A stretch of DNA of 56,345 nt from Candidatus Companilactobacillus pullicola. Its GTDB lineage: Bacteria; Bacillota; Bacilli; Lactobacillales; Lactobacillaceae. Below are positions 27,026-36,563 of this stretch, piece after piece; the stretch's first letter is position 1, and the number at the start of each line of letters is the position of its first letter. The translations under genes and the position numbers were made by a program. Below the pieces are notes generated by a model. That model saw only the letters and a list, made by a program, of their open reading frames with translations, was not told the DNA's origin and did no database searches. The stretch is taken from the NCBI GenBank assembly GCA_019116025.1, contig DXCM01000098.1:1-56345 (forward strand), read 5' to 3'.

Positions 27026-27964
27026 ATGTTAATCTATATTTCCTTAATCCTACTATTTCTAAGCATACTTTTAATCTACCTCGGATTACTAAAAAGCAGC
27101 GATAGCAAGAAATACAGTTTTATAGGTACTGGAAATTTTTTCTTTGCATTACTCATTTGGATCAATTACGTAAACATACGCTATAAAGGCAATGGCATTC
27201 CTTCTTCTATTAACTACTATTTCATCGCCGTAATGTTCATCTCTGTTTGTTTTCTGTCTGCCAGTTTACTTTATTGGGTAATACTTCCATTTTCCAAAGA
27301 GGATCTGAACAAGGCTCCATATAAAATAACTAGTTTATATACTACGGCTATTTCGGTAATCACCTTATGGTTGTTTAATTCCTGGGACGGCTTTTTTTCT
27401 TACTTTTTCCCTACCATTCCAATAGTTATTTTAATTGGATTTGCACTATATCGAATCAATAAAGCTTTTGATAAATATGAGCAATACCAAACCAATCTAG
27501 TATTAAATCAACTTTTACCTGATGAAACTGATCTAATCATCGAAATCAGATTAGGCCAACACTCAGCTTCTTTATTAGGTCAAGATGAAACACATTTTAT
27601 TTCTCACCTATTTTACTTAAAAAATGGCACTATAGCTTTTCCAGAATCAAGCAATGATGCCAGATATTTACTAACAAAAGTGGATTTCACGCCTAAATAC
27701 GAATCAGAGCAAAACGATTTAGTCGAAGTTTTCAGTACAGGTTGGTTAATGTTGCAAGACATTGCGACACATCAACAGATTAATATCAAATGTTACGGAT
27801 TCAGCGATTACTTTGATAACCTCAGAGAACTAGTTTACTTACCGCAGAATCCTGAAGAAGATTTAACTATTGATGACCTACCTAAGCTGAAAGCCTTATT
27901 GGATGATGATGTTATTACTCAAGATGATTTTGATAAAAAGAAAAAGGAAATTTTAAAGTTATAA
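27026..27964 (+). CDS. membrane protein with C-terminal SHOCT-like motif
   Basis: A 312-residue protein of unknown function. About five membrane segments fill residues 1-146. A soluble part of about 130 residues follows and includes a possible beta-rich domain (ETDLIIEIRLGQHSASLLG onwards). The last 30 residues (DLPKLKALLDDDVITQDDFD and on) fit the SHOCT short C-terminal domain, which is linked to oligomerisation in other proteins. AAGGAGG precedes the ATG. It is a lone plus-strand gene between minus-strand units and ends at a strong terminator. Confidence 0.85.
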   Translation: MLIYISLILLFLSILLIYLGLLKSSDSKKYSFIGTGNFFFALLIWINYVNIRYKGNGIPSSINYYFIAVMFISVCFLSASLLYWVILPFSKEDLNKAPYKITSLYTTAISVITLWLFNSWDGFFSYFFPTIPIVILIGFALYRINKAFDKYEQYQTNLVLNQLLPDETDLIIEIRLGQHSASLLGQDETHFISHLFYLKNGTIAFPESSNDARYLLTKVDFTPKYESEQNDLVEVFSTGWLMLQDIATHQQINIKCYGFSDYFDNLRELVYLPQNPEEDLTIDDLPKLKALLDDDVITQDDFDKKKKEILKL

Positions 27965-27996
27965 AAAATCATGCCTACAAGAGACATGATTTTTTA
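27964..27996. terminator. bidirectional intrinsic terminator
   Basis: AAAAATCATG pairs with CATGATTTTT, with T-runs on both strands. It serves the SHOCT protein gene and the convergent phosphatase gene. Confidence 0.9.
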
Positions 27997-28017
27997 ATTT
28001 TTATAGAACAGTTATAT

Positions 28018-28836
28018 TTAATTTAGATAAATAGATCTAAGGAGATTGATTTTATCTTTATCAAATCCCAATTCATTTTCAATATACTGAATCGGTGAAC
28101 CCGATATTTTTTTCATTTCAGTAATACCAGCCTCAATGACCTCTTTACGAGTTGACATAGCGTTGGACAAATATTTTAACACAACAGGATCTTCAGTATA
28201 CTGCTTGTACTCATCCATTCTACGTCTATTTCGATCTGCATTGTACTTTGCTGTTAGCATATAGTCACTAACCACATCATCTTCAGAAACACCTAAGGCA
28301 AATAGAACTAAAGCTGATCCGTAGCCTGTCCTATCTTTTCCCCCACGACAATGCTGCAGAATGACGCTATCATTATCTTTTATATGTATTTCTAAAACTT
28401 GTCGATAGAGTTTCTGTGTTTCAGAATCCCTGACAAATCTAACCATGCTTTCTTTTAGCCCATCCCCTGTCAAATCTAATTTATTTTGCTTTTTCTGTTC
28501 AATCAATTTATCGATTTTTCTTTTATCTGATTTTAAATCTGCACTTGCTAAAGCCGCCGTTTCATCATCTGGAGAAAGATCATAATACTTTACTCCTTTA
28601 ATTATTCTATCTGGTCGATTTTTTCTCTCATTAAAATTTCGAAAATCAATTACAGTAGTCAATCCAAGATTTTCAAACCACTTAATGTCAGAAGCAGTAA
28701 GTTTATATAAGTCGTCAGATCTAAAAAGACGATTTTTTTTAATATATTTTCCAGATTGTGTTCGGTATCCACCCAAATCTCTAGTATTGAACGTACCTTG
28801 CAATGATATAAAATGTGTATTATTTTGTTCAATCAT
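28018..28836 (-). CDS. tyrosine-protein phosphatase (PtpB/DSP-like)
   Basis: A 272-residue phosphatase of the Y_phosphatase3 type. The P-loop HCRGGKDRTG has nucleophile Cys163 and Arg169. The N-terminal NTRDLGGY and FRSDDLY motifs are typical of this family, whose members remove phosphate from proteins or phosphoinositides. It starts three bases after the PTS permease stop codon, so the two are translated from one mRNA. This pairing might mean a sugar-linked role, for example on a phosphorylated metabolite or protein, but that is inference. Confidence 0.88.
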   Translation of the reverse strand: MIEQNNTHFISLQGTFNTRDLGGYRTQSGKYIKKNRLFRSDDLYKLTASDIKWFENLGLTTVIDFRNFNERKNRPDRIIKGVKYYDLSPDDETAALASADLKSDKRKIDKLIEQKKQNKLDLTGDGLKESMVRFVRDSETQKLYRQVLEIHIKDNDSVILQHCRGGKDRTGYGSALVLFALGVSEDDVVSDYMLTAKYNADRNRRRMDEYKQYTEDPVVLKYLSNAMSTRKEVIEAGITEMKKISGSPIQYIENELGFDKDKINLLRSIYLN

Positions 28837-28839
28837 GTC

Positions 28840-30114
28840 CTACTCCTTTTCAGCTTGGGCAGCTTCTTCTTCCAAGCTTTGTTTATCAAGAATTTTAATG
28901 AACGGATAATAAAGAGCCATTGCAATTAATAATTGTAAAACTTGTAATATAGCCGTACGCCAATCTCCAACAACTAGTCCAGATATTACTGGAATATTCC
29001 ATGGAAAAGTAATTCCTGTCATACGTGGAATTAAGTTTAGTGATGTAGCGACATAAGCAAGACCTACTGATATTACTGGTGACAAAGTCATAGGAATAAA
29101 CAAAATTGGATTAAGAACCATCGGAATACCAAATTTCATAGGTTCACTAATGCCAAAGAATGCTGGGACAATAGCAACTTTACCAACTGATTTCATATGA
29201 TGGCTATGACACAAGAATAACAATAGAATTGCTAGCGCAAAATGACGAGGTCCTTTCATAACATCAATGAAAGTTTTAGTCAAAATATTAGGCAATGCCT
29301 GCCCTGCTGTATAGGCTGCCAAATTTTGCAATTCAAGTGGTTGATATAAAGTATAAATAATTGCTGAAGTAGCCATGCTTCCGTGAATACCAAAGAACCA
29401 TAAGAATTCTGAGAAGAACAGAATGAATAATAAGGCCCAAATTGAACCACCTAGATGTTCCAACGGAGTTTGCACGATTGTATAAACCAAACTGTGAATG
29501 TCTCCAAAAGAAGTAGCACGAAGTATTCCATTAATAACAAGTACGATTCCTGCAATTATCCATGCCGGTACTAAAGCCGTAAATGAATTGGATACTGCAG
29601 GGGGAACACTATCTGGCATTTTAATTGTTATATGTTTTCTTTCCAATAAACAATAAAACCAAGTTACACTAAGTGAAACGATCATTGCAACGAACATACC
29701 TTTAGAACCTAAATATGAAAGATCTAAACCAACAATATCGTTTCCTTTAATTTTGAAATTATTAATTGGCGTCAATAAAAAGAAACTCATGACGGACAAT
29801 AGAATTGAATTAATCTTAGAACCGTCCAATTTCTTTGAAAATTCATAGGCCAAAGAAACTAATACATATATTGATATGAGGTTCGTGGTCATTTGAACAC
29901 CCATTGAAAAAATTGAACCTAATCCAATTTTATTAACATAATCTTGGTATCCGGGAAAACCCAGATTACCTAGGATTGCACAAACTGAACCCACCATCGT
30001 AACTGGTAAAAGTCTGATCATACCATTTGAAATGGCTGATAATAATTTGTTAGAAGCAAATTTACCCATAGAACTTTGTACTTTATTAGTAAAAGACTCC
30101 ATTTTCTTGCCCAT
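28840..30114 (-). CDS. PTS lactose/cellobiose-type permease, EIIC component
   Basis: A 424-residue membrane permease of the CelB (lactose/cellobiose/chitobiose) EIIC family with about ten hydrophobic segments. The N-terminal GKFASNKLLSAISNGMIRLLPVTMVGS stretch is typical in pattern, as is the FGIHGS motif near residue 240. EIIC needs EIIA and EIIB partners; none is encoded nearby, nor is any glycosidase. The ATG follows GGGAGG by eight bases. Its promoter overlaps an inverted repeat probably bound by the divergent RpiR protein, and a perfect cre site follows, so induction by substrate and CcpA repression are both likely. Confidence 0.92.
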   Translation of the reverse strand: MGKKMESFTNKVQSSMGKFASNKLLSAISNGMIRLLPVTMVGSVCAILGNLGFPGYQDYVNKIGLGSIFSMGVQMTTNLISIYVLVSLAYEFSKKLDGSKINSILLSVMSFFLLTPINNFKIKGNDIVGLDLSYLGSKGMFVAMIVSLSVTWFYCLLERKHITIKMPDSVPPAVSNSFTALVPAWIIAGIVLVINGILRATSFGDIHSLVYTIVQTPLEHLGGSIWALLFILFFSEFLWFFGIHGSMATSAIIYTLYQPLELQNLAAYTAGQALPNILTKTFIDVMKGPRHFALAILLLFLCHSHHMKSVGKVAIVPAFFGISEPMKFGIPMVLNPILFIPMTLSPVISVGLAYVATSLNLIPRMTGITFPWNIPVISGLVVGDWRTAILQVLQLLIAMALYYPFIKILDKQSLEEEAAQAEKE

Positions 30115-30189
30115 ATATTATATCCTCCCTAAAAGACATAATGAATTATTTCTTGATTACAAATTCAGATTACCACTACTTAAAAGCGT

Positions 30190-30203
30190 TGTAATCGTTT
30201 ACA
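30190..30203. promoter_or_regulatory. cre site (CcpA binding)
   Basis: TGTAATCGTTTACA matches the cre consensus TGWAANCGNTNWCA at every position. It lies just downstream of the predicted start of the EIIC transcript, where CcpA would block transcription. Confidence 0.8.
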
Positions 30204-30216
30204 ATGGTTAGTGATG

Positions 30217-30245
30217 ATTATTCCAGATATATGATAATTTTCCAA
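30217..30245 (-). promoter_or_regulatory. probable promoter of the EIIC-phosphatase unit
   Basis: A TTGGAA -35 box (30240-30245) and an AATAAT -10 box (30217-30222) are 17 bases apart. The -35 box is half of operator 1. Confidence 0.5.
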
Positions 30246-30252
30246 TTTGGAA
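30240..30252. promoter_or_regulatory. RpiR-family operator 1
   Basis: TTCCAATTTGGAA is an inverted repeat that matches the second copy at 30324 (shared pattern TTCCANNTTGGAA). It overlaps the -35 box of the EIIC gene. Confidence 0.65.
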
Positions 30253-30274
30253 AATATTTTACATACTATTTTCT

Positions 30275-30303
30275 TTGTTAGATCAAGTGCTTTAATTTAT
30301 ATT
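30275..30303 (+). promoter_or_regulatory. probable promoter of the RpiR regulator gene
   Basis: A TTGTTA -35 box (30275-30280) and a TATATT -10 box (30298-30303) are 17 bases apart. Operator 2 lies about 15-25 bases after the predicted start. Confidence 0.55.
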
Positions 30304-30323
30304 CTTATATTTAGTTAAATACA

Positions 30324-30336
30324 TTCCACATTGGAA
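30324..30336. promoter_or_regulatory. RpiR-family operator 2
   Basis: TTCCACATTGGAA shares the inverted-repeat pattern of operator 1. The centres are 84 bases apart, close to eight helical turns, which would allow looping. Binding by the adjacent regulator is inferred from position. Confidence 0.65.
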
Positions 30337-30359
30337 ATTAAGTAAGGAGGATATTATAT

Positions 30360-31151
30360 ATGGAAATAAATAGTTTTGATCAAAGAATAGTTAATTTAAA
30401 TCACCCACTAACAGAAAATGAAAAGAACGTTATTGAATATATCCATCAACATCAATCCGAAATAAATAGCCTTACAATTTCGGAATTGGCACAAAAGATA
30501 CACTATTCAAGTTCATTTATATCTAAACTTATTAAAAAAATTGGTTATACAAATTTTGCTGAACTTAGATATGAGCTGAAATCTAATATTGAAAAAGAAA
30601 ACAGGTCCATTCAATACAAGGTTATAGATCAACAAAGAAATGATATTTCTAAAACAAATAGCATGTTAATGCAAACGAGTTTTGATTCCATTAATCATTT
30701 ATTAAAAAATTCTACGGCTATTTACGTTTACGGAACAGGACATAGTCAGGCTAATTACATGCGTGAACTATCAAGGAATTTGATGCTACTTGTCAATGTC
30801 CCAGTCATATTTCTTTCAGGACGAAGTGAGTTCGAATCTGTGCAGCCTGTTATAAAATCTACTGATTGTATTTGGATAGCTTCTATAAGTGGCAAATCAA
30901 AAAATGTTATTGAAGGAGTCAAGATGTTATGTTTGAATCAAGTTCCCATTATAAGCATGACGCCTTTTTCTGATAACACACTGGCTTCTTTGGCAACATA
31001 TAATTTGTTTTATTACTCTACGCCGATTCCAAATCCCATAAGAAACCGTGATGTAGTTTCCTACCTTTCTCTTGGCTATTGCATTGATTACGTAATAAGG
31101 GAATATATCGACTTTTTACAAAAAACAAAAATAAAGCCACAATGTTCTTAA
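30360..31151 (+). CDS. MurR/RpiR family transcriptional regulator
   Basis: A 263-residue regulator. The N-terminal RpiR-type helix-turn-helix spans about residues 1-80 (ISELAQKIHYSSSFISKLIKKIGY). The C-terminal SIS domain (about 110-245, IYVYGTGHSQANY onwards) normally binds phosphosugars. It is divergent from the EIIC-phosphatase unit, with two identical-pattern operators between, so it most likely controls that unit and itself. AAGGAGG lies eight bases before the ATG. Its ligand is probably the phosphorylated sugar delivered by the permease. Confidence 0.9.
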   Translation: MEINSFDQRIVNLNHPLTENEKNVIEYIHQHQSEINSLTISELAQKIHYSSSFISKLIKKIGYTNFAELRYELKSNIEKENRSIQYKVIDQQRNDISKTNSMLMQTSFDSINHLLKNSTAIYVYGTGHSQANYMRELSRNLMLLVNVPVIFLSGRSEFESVQPVIKSTDCIWIASISGKSKNVIEGVKMLCLNQVPIISMTPFSDNTLASLATYNLFYYSTPIPNPIRNRDVVSYLSLGYCIDYVIREYIDFLQKTKIKPQCS

Positions 31152-31172
31152 CGAACACCGTGGCTTTATTTA
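31128..31172. terminator. bidirectional intrinsic terminator
   Basis: ATAAAGCCAC (31131-31140) pairs with GTGGCTTTAT (31160-31169), with an inner TGTTC/GAACA pair. It overlaps the regulator's stop codon and serves the convergent glyS as well. Confidence 0.85.
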
Positions 31173-31194
31173 GTTATAAGTACGTATTAAACTT

Positions 31195-33255
31195 CTATTT
31201 TGTAACGATCTTAGAAAGATCACCAAGTTTAGCAATCAAATTATTAGCAATAACTAATTGTGTTAAACGGTTATTCTTAACCTTTTCATCCTTAGCCATG
31301 ATCATATTCTCGTCGAAGTATGAATCAATTGTTGGACGTAGAGCTGCTAATTGTTTGAATAAGTCTTCAGCACTATCATCACTGACGTTAGCAACTTGTT
31401 CTTTCAACTTAGCTTCTGAAGGATTTTCGAATAATGAATCGTCTACTGTCAAATCATCTGAGTAACCGAATTTAGCTTTCTTAGATAAGTTAACGATTCT
31501 ACCCAATGCTTCCATGACAACTTTAAAGTCATCATCAGAAATATGATTTTGTAGCACTTTAGCAACGTCGATCATGGCGATTGGATCAACGTTAGAACCA
31601 CCAGCTACGGCATCAATGATATCAACTCGAATATTTTGTTGTTTCAATAATTGACGTACACGGTCAATCATGAAGTCATCGATATCTTTTTCATGTTTGC
31701 TTAGATCCAAGTTAGCAGGAACAGTCAAATTAGCTTTCAAATAATCTTGGAGATCATTCAAGTTCAATGACCATTGATATTGATCAAGAATTCTAACGAT
31801 ACCATAAGCTTGACGACGTAAGGCATATGGATCATTTGAACCACTTGGAATCAAGTCTACAGCATAGAAAGTAACTAGTGAATCTAACTTGTCAGCAATA
31901 GCTAAGGCTGCGCCAACTTTACTTGCTGGTAAAGCACCTTCGGCTGAAATTGGCATGTAGTGTTCACGAACGGCATGAGCAACAGCTTCTGTTTCGCCCA
32001 TGATTTCGGCATACTTTTCACCCATAACACCTTGTAGTTCTGGGAATTCATCAACCATACTTGTTACTAGATCAAACTTGTAAATATCACTAGCACGGAG
32101 TAAATCTTTAGTTTCAGTTGCGTCTAGTTTGAATAATTTAGCCAAATGTTCAGCAATTTGGTGAACACGAGCCATTTTTTCGTACATTGTACCGATTTTA
32201 ACATGGAAGTTAACTGACTTAAGTTTTTCAACGTAATCAGCAATCGTCTTCTTTTGATCTTCCTTGAAGAAGAAATCAGCATCTTCTAGACGAGCAACAA
32301 GAACTTTTTCATTACCACGAATAACATTTTCAATATGTTCAGTATTACCATTTCTAACACCGATAAAGTAAGGAGCTAACTTGCCATCTTGGTCACGAAC
32401 GTAGAAATATCTTTGGTTATCCTTCATTGAAGTAATCAAAACTTCTTCTGGGATTTCCAAATATTTCTTATCAAATGAACCGTAGAATGTTGTTGGGAAT
32501 TCAACTAGATTATTAACTTCCTCTAGTAAATCAGCGTCAACGTCAATATCCCAGTTATTGTCTTTAGCAATTTTATCGATTTGGTCGGAAATAATTTGTT
32601 TACGTTCTTTAGCATCGACAATGACAAATTGTGATCTCAATTTCTCAACATAATTCTTAGCGTCATCAATTTCAACGTCTTCACCTAAGAATCTGTGTCC
32701 ACGAGTCATGCGACCAGAAGTGATATCAAGAATTTTAACTGGTACTTCTTCATTATCAAGTAATGAAACTAACCAATGAATTGGACGAATATATTCGAAA
32801 TCATATGAGCCCCAACGCATTCTTGTAGGGAATGTAATAGCTTTAATAACTTCGTCCATATGACTCAAAACATCTTCAACTTTTTGACCATCTTCGTGTT
32901 TTTGAATATAAGCATATTCAACACCCTTTAATTCTTCAAAGAAGATATCATCTGGTGTCATCCCTTGTCCACGGGCAAAGCCTTGAGCAGCCTTAGTCCA
33001 ATTGCCGTCAGCATCTTGAGCAATTTTCTTAGAAGGACCCTTAGCCTTAACATCAATATCAGTTTGCTTTTCAGCGATACCTTTAACAAAAATTGTCAAA
33101 CGTCTAGGAGTTGAAAATTTTTCGATTGAATCAAAAGAAATACGATTTTCTTTTAAGAATTTTTCAGTTCTTTGAGCAAATTGGTTCACACTCTTAGTTA
33201 CAACATGAGCTGGCATTTCTTCCAAACCAATTTCCAATAAATAATTTTTAGTCAT
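31195..33255 (-). CDS. glyS: glycyl-tRNA synthetase, beta subunit
   Basis: The 686-residue beta subunit of the heterotetrameric glycyl-tRNA synthetase, which carries the tRNA-binding and HD-like parts. It opens [19 protein letters not shown], the conserved family start. [18 protein letters not shown] near residue 480 is a family signature. Length is normal. Its start overlaps the glyQ stop by eight bases (ATGACTAA), so translation is coupled. The pair is controlled by the glycine T-box upstream of glyQ. Confidence 0.97.
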   Translation of the reverse strand: MTKNYLLEIGLEEMPAHVVTKSVNQFAQRTEKFLKENRISFDSIEKFSTPRRLTIFVKGIAEKQTDIDVKAKGPSKKIAQDADGNWTKAAQGFARGQGMTPDDIFFEELKGVEYAYIQKHEDGQKVEDVLSHMDEVIKAITFPTRMRWGSYDFEYIRPIHWLVSLLDNEEVPVKILDITSGRMTRGHRFLGEDVEIDDAKNYVEKLRSQFVIVDAKERKQIISDQIDKIAKDNNWDIDVDADLLEEVNNLVEFPTTFYGSFDKKYLEIPEEVLITSMKDNQRYFYVRDQDGKLAPYFIGVRNGNTEHIENVIRGNEKVLVARLEDADFFFKEDQKKTIADYVEKLKSVNFHVKIGTMYEKMARVHQIAEHLAKLFKLDATETKDLLRASDIYKFDLVTSMVDEFPELQGVMGEKYAEIMGETEAVAHAVREHYMPISAEGALPASKVGAALAIADKLDSLVTFYAVDLIPSGSNDPYALRRQAYGIVRILDQYQWSLNLNDLQDYLKANLTVPANLDLSKHEKDIDDFMIDRVRQLLKQQNIRVDIIDAVAGGSNVDPIAMIDVAKVLQNHISDDDFKVVMEALGRIVNLSKKAKFGYSDDLTVDDSLFENPSEAKLKEQVANVSDDSAEDLFKQLAALRPTIDSYFDENMIMAKDEKVKNNRLTQLVIANNLIAKLGDLSKIVTK

Positions 33256-34156
33256 TTTCGTTCTCCTTTGCTTGACTGTTTGCTAGAAGTGGGAAGCCAC
33301 GTTTCTTTCTTTCTTCAACGAAGGCTTTGGCAACTTTATGAGCCATTTTTCTAATACGTGATAAGAAGGAAGCACGTTCAGTAACAGATACAGCACCACG
33401 AGCATCCAATAAATTAAATGTATGTGAACATTTCAAAATGTAATCGTAAGCTGGGTGAACTAATCCTAAGTCCATCAAACGGTTAGCTTCCTTTTCGTAA
33501 TCATCGAAGAACTTGAACAACATATCTTGATTGCTCTCTTCGAATGAATATTTAGAATGTTCGTATTCTGGTTCTTTAAAGATATCTCCATACAAGACAC
33601 CGTCGCCCCACTCTAGGTCATAAACGGAGTTAACATCTTGAATGTATGATGCTAAACGTTCGACACCATAAGTGATTTCACTAGTTGTTGGGTGACATGG
33701 AAGTCCCCCGACTTGTTGGAAGTATGTAAATTGAGAAACTTCCATACCGTCAAGCCAAACTTCCCAACCAACACCGGCACAACCCATTGAAGGGTTCTCC
33801 CAGTTATCCTCAACGAAACGAATATCATGTTCTAGAGGTTCAATTCCTAAGGCACGGAGTGAATCCAAGTAATATTCTTGAATGTTTTCTGGAGCTGGTT
33901 TCATAACAACTTGGAATTGGTGATGTTGATACAAACGGTTAGGATTCTCGCCGTAACGACCATCAGCTGGACGTCTTGATGGTTCAACGTAGGCAGCATT
34001 CCATGGTTCTGGTCCAATTGCACGTAAGAATGTGTATGGACTCATTGTTCCGGCACCTTTTTCTGTATCATATGCTTGCATTAACATGCAGCCCTTACTA
34101 CCCCAAAATTTTTGAAGAGTAAGAATCATATCTTGTATATTTAACTTCTTAACCAT
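33248..34156 (-). CDS. glyQ: glycyl-tRNA synthetase, alpha subunit
   Basis: The 302-residue catalytic alpha subunit. It begins [18 protein letters not shown] and contains [19 protein letters not shown] and [20 protein letters not shown], all strongly conserved. The frame stays open for 16 more codons, but those lie in the T-box terminator; AAGGGAG just before the ATG at 34156 decides the start. It forms an operon with glyS. Confidence 0.97.
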   Translation of the reverse strand: MVKKLNIQDMILTLQKFWGSKGCMLMQAYDTEKGAGTMSPYTFLRAIGPEPWNAAYVEPSRRPADGRYGENPNRLYQHHQFQVVMKPAPENIQEYYLDSLRALGIEPLEHDIRFVEDNWENPSMGCAGVGWEVWLDGMEVSQFTYFQQVGGLPCHPTTSEITYGVERLASYIQDVNSVYDLEWGDGVLYGDIFKEPEYEHSKYSFEESNQDMLFKFFDDYEKEANRLMDLGLVHPAYDYILKCSHTFNLLDARGAVSVTERASFLSRIRKMAHKVAKAFVEERKKRGFPLLANSQAKENEND

Positions 34157-34180
34157 GTTTTCTCCCTTCAGGCAAAGCAC

Positions 34181-34345
34181 AAAAAAATCCCTTGCAGTGT
34201 ACACTTAGGCACTCTCTGCAAGGGACGATTATTCGCGGTTCCACCCTAATTCAGGACAAAGTCCTGCTCTTTTATATTCAAATGAAAATTTGTACGCCAT
34301 AAATCTTTATCAGGGCTTCCACCATCCCCTGTCGCTGTTTTCACA
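34181..34345 (-). promoter_or_regulatory. T-box riboswitch leader, glycine-specific
   Basis: The T-box core AGGGTGGAACCGCG lies at 34247-34234. A GGC codon in ATGGCGTAC (34298-34296) is in the specifier position and fits tRNA-Gly. The terminator arm CCCTTGCAG pairs with CTGCAAGGG, followed by seven T (34181-34224). Uncharged tRNA-Gly should favour read-through into glyQS. Only about 50 nt lie between the transcription start and the specifier, so stem I is compact. Confidence 0.93.
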
Positions 34346-34351
34346 TTTACA

Positions 34352-34380
34352 AATATAACCATTTTCATAAAAAATGTCAA
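34352..34380 (-). promoter_or_regulatory. glyQS promoter
   Basis: TTGACA (34375-34380) and TATATT (34352-34357) are 17 bases apart, just upstream of the T-box and immediately after the recO stop codon. Confidence 0.8.
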
Positions 34381-34384
34381 TTGG

Positions 34385-35143
34385 CTAAAAGCGCCAACGT
34401 TTCATTTTATCGATGAAAGTCTTACTTTTTGGATAATAACCGACCGTTCCCAAATAGATAGCATCAATCGCATGTTGAATCAAATCTTTATTATTTTCTT
34501 TAATTTCGATTTTACCAACTTGATCTAGATTGATCTTACTAAATAGGCGTAAAAAATAAATTATCCGTTTTGGAATATGCAAACGATGAATATCATTGTC
34601 AAAATGTTTTGAACAAATCAATCCACCCAATAGAACGGAAAAATCGAAAACTCCTTCAGTTTCACCACCAACAACGCAGGCATCCATATTCGGCTTGACA
34701 CCAAAAGCATCAAGCAACTTCATCTGCATGATGTTAACGATAATCTGCGCGTCATAACCATTGTCGATGTACAACAAAGCTTTAAACAATTCCCGATACC
34801 ATCTATCTGGCACCGGATCGTCAATAAAGGCCTCGTGATACAAATCAAACAAAAAAGTGGCATAAGCATTTAACTCAATATCTTGAACAATTTCATCAAA
34901 TTGCTTAATATTACTGGCTGAATTCAAATATGACAATCCATCGTCCTTAACCACTCCAGAGTATTCTCCATATGAAAAAGTGATCACTGAACCGGAAATT
35001 TTCGACTTTGAATTCTGTGTGCTACGAACTAAAAAGGTTCTAAAACCGTACTCTTTCGTCAGAATTGTTACCAAAGCATCTCGCTCTTTATAACGTTGAC
35101 GTCTCACAACAATTCCAAAGAAATTAGTTGCTGTTTGATGCAT
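34385..35143 (-). CDS. recO: DNA repair protein RecO
   Basis: A 252-residue recombination mediator that helps load RecA on SSB-coated DNA in the RecFOR pathway. The N-terminal OB-fold contains GIVVRRQRYKERDALVTILT, and the family layout and length fit. The zinc-binding cysteines known from some RecO proteins are largely not retained here: only isolated cysteines occur (CVVGG and LICSKHF). Its start overlaps the era stop by one base (TAATG), a conserved order. Confidence 0.9.
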   Translation of the reverse strand: MHQTATNFFGIVVRRQRYKERDALVTILTKEYGFRTFLVRSTQNSKSKISGSVITFSYGEYSGVVKDDGLSYLNSASNIKQFDEIVQDIELNAYATFLFDLYHEAFIDDPVPDRWYRELFKALLYIDNGYDAQIIVNIMQMKLLDAFGVKPNMDACVVGGETEGVFDFSVLLGGLICSKHFDNDIHRLHIPKRIIYFLRLFSKINLDQVGKIEIKENNKDLIQHAIDAIYLGTVGYYPKSKTFIDKMKRWRF

Positions 35144-36057
35144 TAATTATTCAAGTCCTTCAGTGAATAACCAGCACTTGCTAAAAAGGCTGGATCATCA
35201 CGCCAATTTTTCTTAACACGTACCCAAAGTTTCAAGTTGACCTTTTCACCTAATAGATGCTCGATCTTAATACGTGAGCCAATACCAATATGTTTCAACA
35301 TCGAACCACCACGTCCGATAACAATTGGTTTTTGACTGTCACGTTCAACATAGATATAAGCTTCAATTTGAAGTTTACCAGCTTCACTACGTTGATTCAT
35401 CGACTCAACTACAACGGCGATTGAATGAGGAATTTCGTCACGTGTATCTTCCAAAATCTTTTCACGGATCAATTCACCGACAATAAAATACTCTGGGTGA
35501 TCAGTAATTTGGTCATCAGCATAATATTGTGGTCCCACTGGTAAAGCTTTTGTCAAAGAATCAATTAAATCGTCGACATTATTACCGTTAGTCGCGGAAA
35601 TTGGAATAATTTCGGCAAAATCCATTAAATCTTTGTACTCATCAATTTGTGGCATCATTTCATCAGGATTGATCAAATCGATCTTGTTTAGAATCAAGAA
35701 TACTGGAGCTTTAACCTTCTTCAATTCTTCAATGATAAATTTATCTCCAGGGCCAGCTTTTTCTCCGGCTTCTGTCATGAAGAGAACCGCATCAACTTCT
35801 TTAAGTGCTGAAATAGCAGCTTTATCCATGTATTGATCCAAGTCATTGTGTGGCTTGTGAATACCAGGTGTATCCAAGAAGATAATTTGACGTTCATCGT
35901 CAGTATAAATTCCTTGAATCTTGTTACGTGTTGTTTGTGCTTTAGGTGATGTAATAGCAATCTGTTCTTTAATGATACGGTTCATAAATGTTGATTTACC
36001 AACATTTGGACGTCCGATAATTGCTACAAAACCTGATTTATAATTTTTATTATCCAT
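35143..36057 (-). CDS. era: GTPase Era
   Basis: A 304-residue GTPase that binds 16S rRNA and helps 30S assembly. G1 is GRPNVGKST (residues 15-23), G3 is DTPGIHKP and G4 is NKID. The C-terminal KH domain has [14 protein letters not shown] near residue 250. It lies between cdd and recO, the usual order, with one base between the cdd stop and its start. It is the second ribosome-assembly GTPase in the window, after rsgA. Confidence 0.97.
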   Translation of the reverse strand: MDNKNYKSGFVAIIGRPNVGKSTFMNRIIKEQIAITSPKAQTTRNKIQGIYTDDERQIIFLDTPGIHKPHNDLDQYMDKAAISALKEVDAVLFMTEAGEKAGPGDKFIIEELKKVKAPVFLILNKIDLINPDEMMPQIDEYKDLMDFAEIIPISATNGNNVDDLIDSLTKALPVGPQYYADDQITDHPEYFIVGELIREKILEDTRDEIPHSIAVVVESMNQRSEAGKLQIEAYIYVERDSQKPIVIGRGGSMLKHIGIGSRIKIEHLLGEKVNLKLWVRVKKNWRDDPAFLASAGYSLKDLNN

Positions 36058-36058
36058 A

Positions 36059-36460
36059 TTAATTCATATCCTCATCACTGAATGCTAGTGGCAAAATTTG
36101 TTTAAATGTGTATTGCTCATAGTCATTTCGATTATTAGCTAAAAAGACGATAGCATCTGATCCCATAAACTCACTCATCACTTGACGACAAGCCCCACAA
36201 GGCTTTGACATCTCTTCGGTACCATTGGTGATCACGATTGCTTTAACCTGCTTAGCACCTTCAGAAACGGCCTTAAAAATTGCTGTTCGTTCAGCACAAT
36301 TAGTCAAACCAAATGAAGCATTCTCAATGTTAACACCAGAATATATTTTTCCATTGTCACAAAGGATTGCTGCTCCCACTTGGTAATGAGAATAAGGGGC
36401 ATATGCATTGTTCATAGCCTTATCGGCAATATCGAATAACTGTTGTTCATTAATTTCCAC
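36059..36460 (-). CDS. cdd: cytidine deaminase
   Basis: A 133-residue homotetrameric cytidine/deoxycytidine deaminase of pyrimidine salvage. Zinc ligands and the catalytic Glu are in NCAERTAIF (about residues 52-60), and PCGACRQVM supplies the other two cysteines. The start is GTG at 36460, eight bases after AAGGAG. It is first in cdd-era-recO after a non-coding break. The dgkA gene that often lies between ybeY and cdd in relatives is not present here. Confidence 0.96.
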   Translation of the reverse strand: MEINEQQLFDIADKAMNNAYAPYSHYQVGAAILCDNGKIYSGVNIENASFGLTNCAERTAIFKAVSEGAKQVKAIVITNGTEEMSKPCGACRQVMSEFMGSDAIVFLANNRNDYEQYTFKQILPLAFSDEDMN

Positions 36461-36563
36461 TAGTCCAGTCTCCTTTTTGTATTTCTACTATGTTTATAAT
36501 ACAAGAGATTGAGTCAACTAAAAAGTAAAAGCTCACTTATTTATCAAAACACTGTTAAATGTG

